NCBI GenBank assembly: GCA_012837565.1
Contig: DUQY01000066.1
Coordinates: 1 to 40,517, forward strand
Source: Bacteroidales bacterium
GTDB taxonomy: Bacteria > Bacteroidota > Bacteroidia > Bacteroidales > P3
Length of the DNA: 40,517 nt
Reading direction: 5' to 3'
Shown: positions 39,245-40,517 of the stretch, one piece after another
Layout of the letters: every line of letters begins with the position of its first letter
Position numbering within the stretch: position 1 is the first letter of the stretch
Translations under genes and position numbers: made by a program
The notes under the pieces: model-generated
Seen by the model: only the letters and a program-made list of their open reading frames with translations
Databases searched by the model: none
What the model was told of the DNA's origin: nothing

Positions 39245-39823
39245 ATGTCAAAATTTACATTACCTGTGTTTCCTTTTGCTCAAGATGCATTGGAACCTCA
39301 TATTTCAAAATCTACAATTGAATTTCATTATGGTAAACACCATCAAGCTTATGTAGATAACTTAAATAAGCTAATTGTTGGAACAGAATTTGAAAACGCT
39401 ACCCTAGAAGAAATTGTTATGAAATCAAGTGGTGGAATTTTCAATAATGGTGCTCAAGTTTGGAACCATACATTTTATTGGAATTGCTTAACTCCAAAAT
39501 CACCTCTAAAACCTCAAGGAAAACTTCTTGAAGCAATTGAGAAAGAATTTGGAAACTTTGAAGAATTTAAAACAAAATTCACTGCTGCTGCTGCAACTTT
39601 ATTTGGTGCAGGATGGGCATGGTTAGTTAAAACTGCAGATGGAAAGTTAGAAATTGTTCAAACTTCAAATGCAGAAAATCCAATGAAGCAAGGAAAAACT
39701 CCTCTTTTAGTTTGTGATGTTTGGGAACATGCTTATTATCTTGACAAACAAAATCGCCGTCCTGCTTATTTAGAAGCATTCTGGCAAATTGTTGATTGGA
39801 AAAAAGTAGAAGAAAGATTCTAA
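39245..39823 (+). CDS. sodB: Superoxide dismutase [Fe], cytoplasmic
   Basis: This 192-residue iron-type SOD has no signal peptide. Metal ligands are His28 (EFHYGKHH), His75 (QVWNHTFYW), Asp158 and His162 (DVWEHAYY). The GAQVWNH segment with Gln71 is the iron-SOD type rather than the manganese type. It turns superoxide into oxygen and hydrogen peroxide. It faces away from the oxidoreductase operon, whose oxygen-sensitive clusters need such protection. A terminator and then a second SOD gene with a signal peptide follow. Confidence 0.97.
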   Translation: MSKFTLPVFPFAQDALEPHISKSTIEFHYGKHHQAYVDNLNKLIVGTEFENATLEEIVMKSSGGIFNNGAQVWNHTFYWNCLTPKSPLKPQGKLLEAIEKEFGNFEEFKTKFTAAAATLFGAGWAWLVKTADGKLEIVQTSNAENPMKQGKTPLLVCDVWEHAYYLDKQNRRPAYLEAFWQIVDWKKVEERF

Positions 39824-39849
39824 ATTTCAAGTATTATTAACACATAAAG

Positions 39850-39901
39850 TATTCTGATTATTATAAATATTAAGTATTGAAATAATAATCAGAATATTTT
39901 T
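39850..39901 (+). terminator. Terminator after the first SOD gene
   Basis: TATTCTGATTATTAT at 39850-39864 is the exact reverse complement of ATAATAATCAGAATA at 39882-39896, with a 17-base loop and a following TTTTT. The second SOD gene starts 18 bases beyond it, so either read-through occurs or the second gene is expressed at a lower level. Confidence 0.85.
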
Positions 39902-39918
39902 ATTTATACACCAAGGAT

Positions 39919-40517
39919 ATGAAAAAAAGATTTACTCTTATATTTATAAGTTTAATGTTAGTAACAGTATTTAATGTTCAAGCACAGCCAAATATTGCAA
40001 AGAGAAGTACGGAGCAAGTTAAAGGTCAATTTGTTTTACCTAAATTGCCATATGAAATGAATTCTCTTGAACCTCATATTTCGCAAAAGACTCTTGAATT
40101 CCATTATGGTAAACACCATCAATCATATGTTGATAACCTAAATAAGCTAATAGTTGGAACAGAATTTGAAAAGTCTACCCTTGAAGAAATTGTTATGAAA
40201 TCAAGTGGTGGAATATTCAATAATGCAGCTCAAGTTTGGAATCATACATTCTATTGGAATTGTTTAACTCCCAAATCAAAACTTAAACCTAACGGAAAGC
40301 TACTTAAAGAAATTGAAAAAGAGTTTGGAAGCTTCGAAGAATTTAAAACAAAATTCACCGCTGCTTCTTTAAGTTTATTTGGTTCAGGATGGGCTTGGCT
40401 AGTTAAGAATGCAGATGGGAAATTAGAAATTATTCAAACCTCTAATGCAGAAAACCCAATGAAGCAAGGAAAAACACCTCTTTTAGTATGTGATGTTTGG
40501 GAGCATGCATATTATAT
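39919..40517 (+). CDS. Superoxide dismutase [Fe], exported paralogue (3' end outside window)
   Basis: ATG at 39919 opens a frame that runs off the window with no stop (about 199 residues seen). It starts with a signal peptide (MKKRFTLIFISLMLVTVFNV, cleaved near QAQ), followed by a spacer of about 20 residues and then an Fe-type SOD domain: LEPHISQKTLEFHYGKHHQS, AAQVWNHTFYWNC and DVWEHAYY. It is very close to the upstream sodB in protein and DNA, with near-identical stretches such as VDNLNKLIVGTEFE, so a tandem duplication is likely. Only the extreme C-terminus is missing. The product is predicted to be periplasmic, perhaps with iron loaded outside the cytoplasm. Confidence 0.92.
   Translation, partial: MKKRFTLIFISLMLVTVFNVQAQPNIAKRSTEQVKGQFVLPKLPYEMNSLEPHISQKTLEFHYGKHHQSYVDNLNKLIVGTEFEKSTLEEIVMKSSGGIFNNAAQVWNHTFYWNCLTPKSKLKPNGKLLKEIEKEFGSFEEFKTKFTAASLSLFGSGWAWLVKNADGKLEIIQTSNAENPMKQGKTPLLVCDVWEHAYY

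Overview
The window is an AT-rich stretch of chromosome from a member of the Bacteroidota, most likely of the order Bacteroidales. The evidence is the type IX secretion (T9SS) core operon porP-gldK-gldL-gldM-gldN, a gingipain-like protease with a T9SS sorting tail, several promoters of the Bacteroidetes form (TTTG, about 17-20 bases, TAnnTTTG), and Bacteroidetes gene orders such as adk-obg, ybeY-mnmG and DUF4271-hemD-rnpA-yidD. A 2-oxoacid:ferredoxin oxidoreductase and an RnfA protein suggest an anaerobic lifestyle, and two superoxide dismutases suggest exposure to some oxygen. I see no insertion sequences, prophage, CRISPR array, rRNA or tRNA.

Layout. 1-1830 (+): end of adk, obg, and a PAP2 phosphatase. 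1807-11246 (-): a seven-gene run, guaB, two SurA-like peptidyl-prolyl isomerases, a MoxR ATPase, an OmpA-like exported protein, ybeY and mnmG. 11247-12381: a 1.1 kb region with no convincing gene but dense structure: inverted repeats, a consensus promoter with no recognised gene behind it, tiny ORFs and a 21-base-period repeat. 12382-18196 (+): a C25 protease heading an operon with a DUF4271 membrane protein, hemD-like, rnpA and yidD. 18202-18636 (-): ssb. 19017-21075 (+): an HU-type protein, a 30-residue basic ribosomal-type protein and RNase G. 21225-21617 (-): a protein resembling a methyltransferase with its core missing. 21768-26063 (+): lptB, a deacetylase-like protein, hldD, kdsC and an RlpA-like protein. 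26267-32273 (+): the T9SS core. 32612-33379 (-): an alpha/beta hydrolase. 33509-36322 (+): an isolated rnfA, a degenerate nucleotidyltransferase-like protein and two LPS-type glycosyltransferases. 36388-39066 (-): the four-subunit 2-oxoacid:ferredoxin oxidoreductase. 39245-40517 (+): a cytoplasmic SOD followed by a close paralogue with a signal peptide, cut by the window end.

Much of the window concerns building and using the cell envelope: LPS core synthesis and export, periplasmic chaperones, peptidoglycan-associated proteins, the T9SS motor and outer-membrane ring, and one probable T9SS substrate. The rest is housekeeping: ribosome, tRNA and RNase P maturation, GMP synthesis and single-stranded DNA binding.

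The least explained material is intergenic. A degenerate 21-base tandem repeat with a GTTTCA-type core occurs as arrays at three separate places. Two of these lie between convergent genes just after a terminator, and one lies in the 1.1 kb gene-free region beside the orphan promoter and palindromic repeats.
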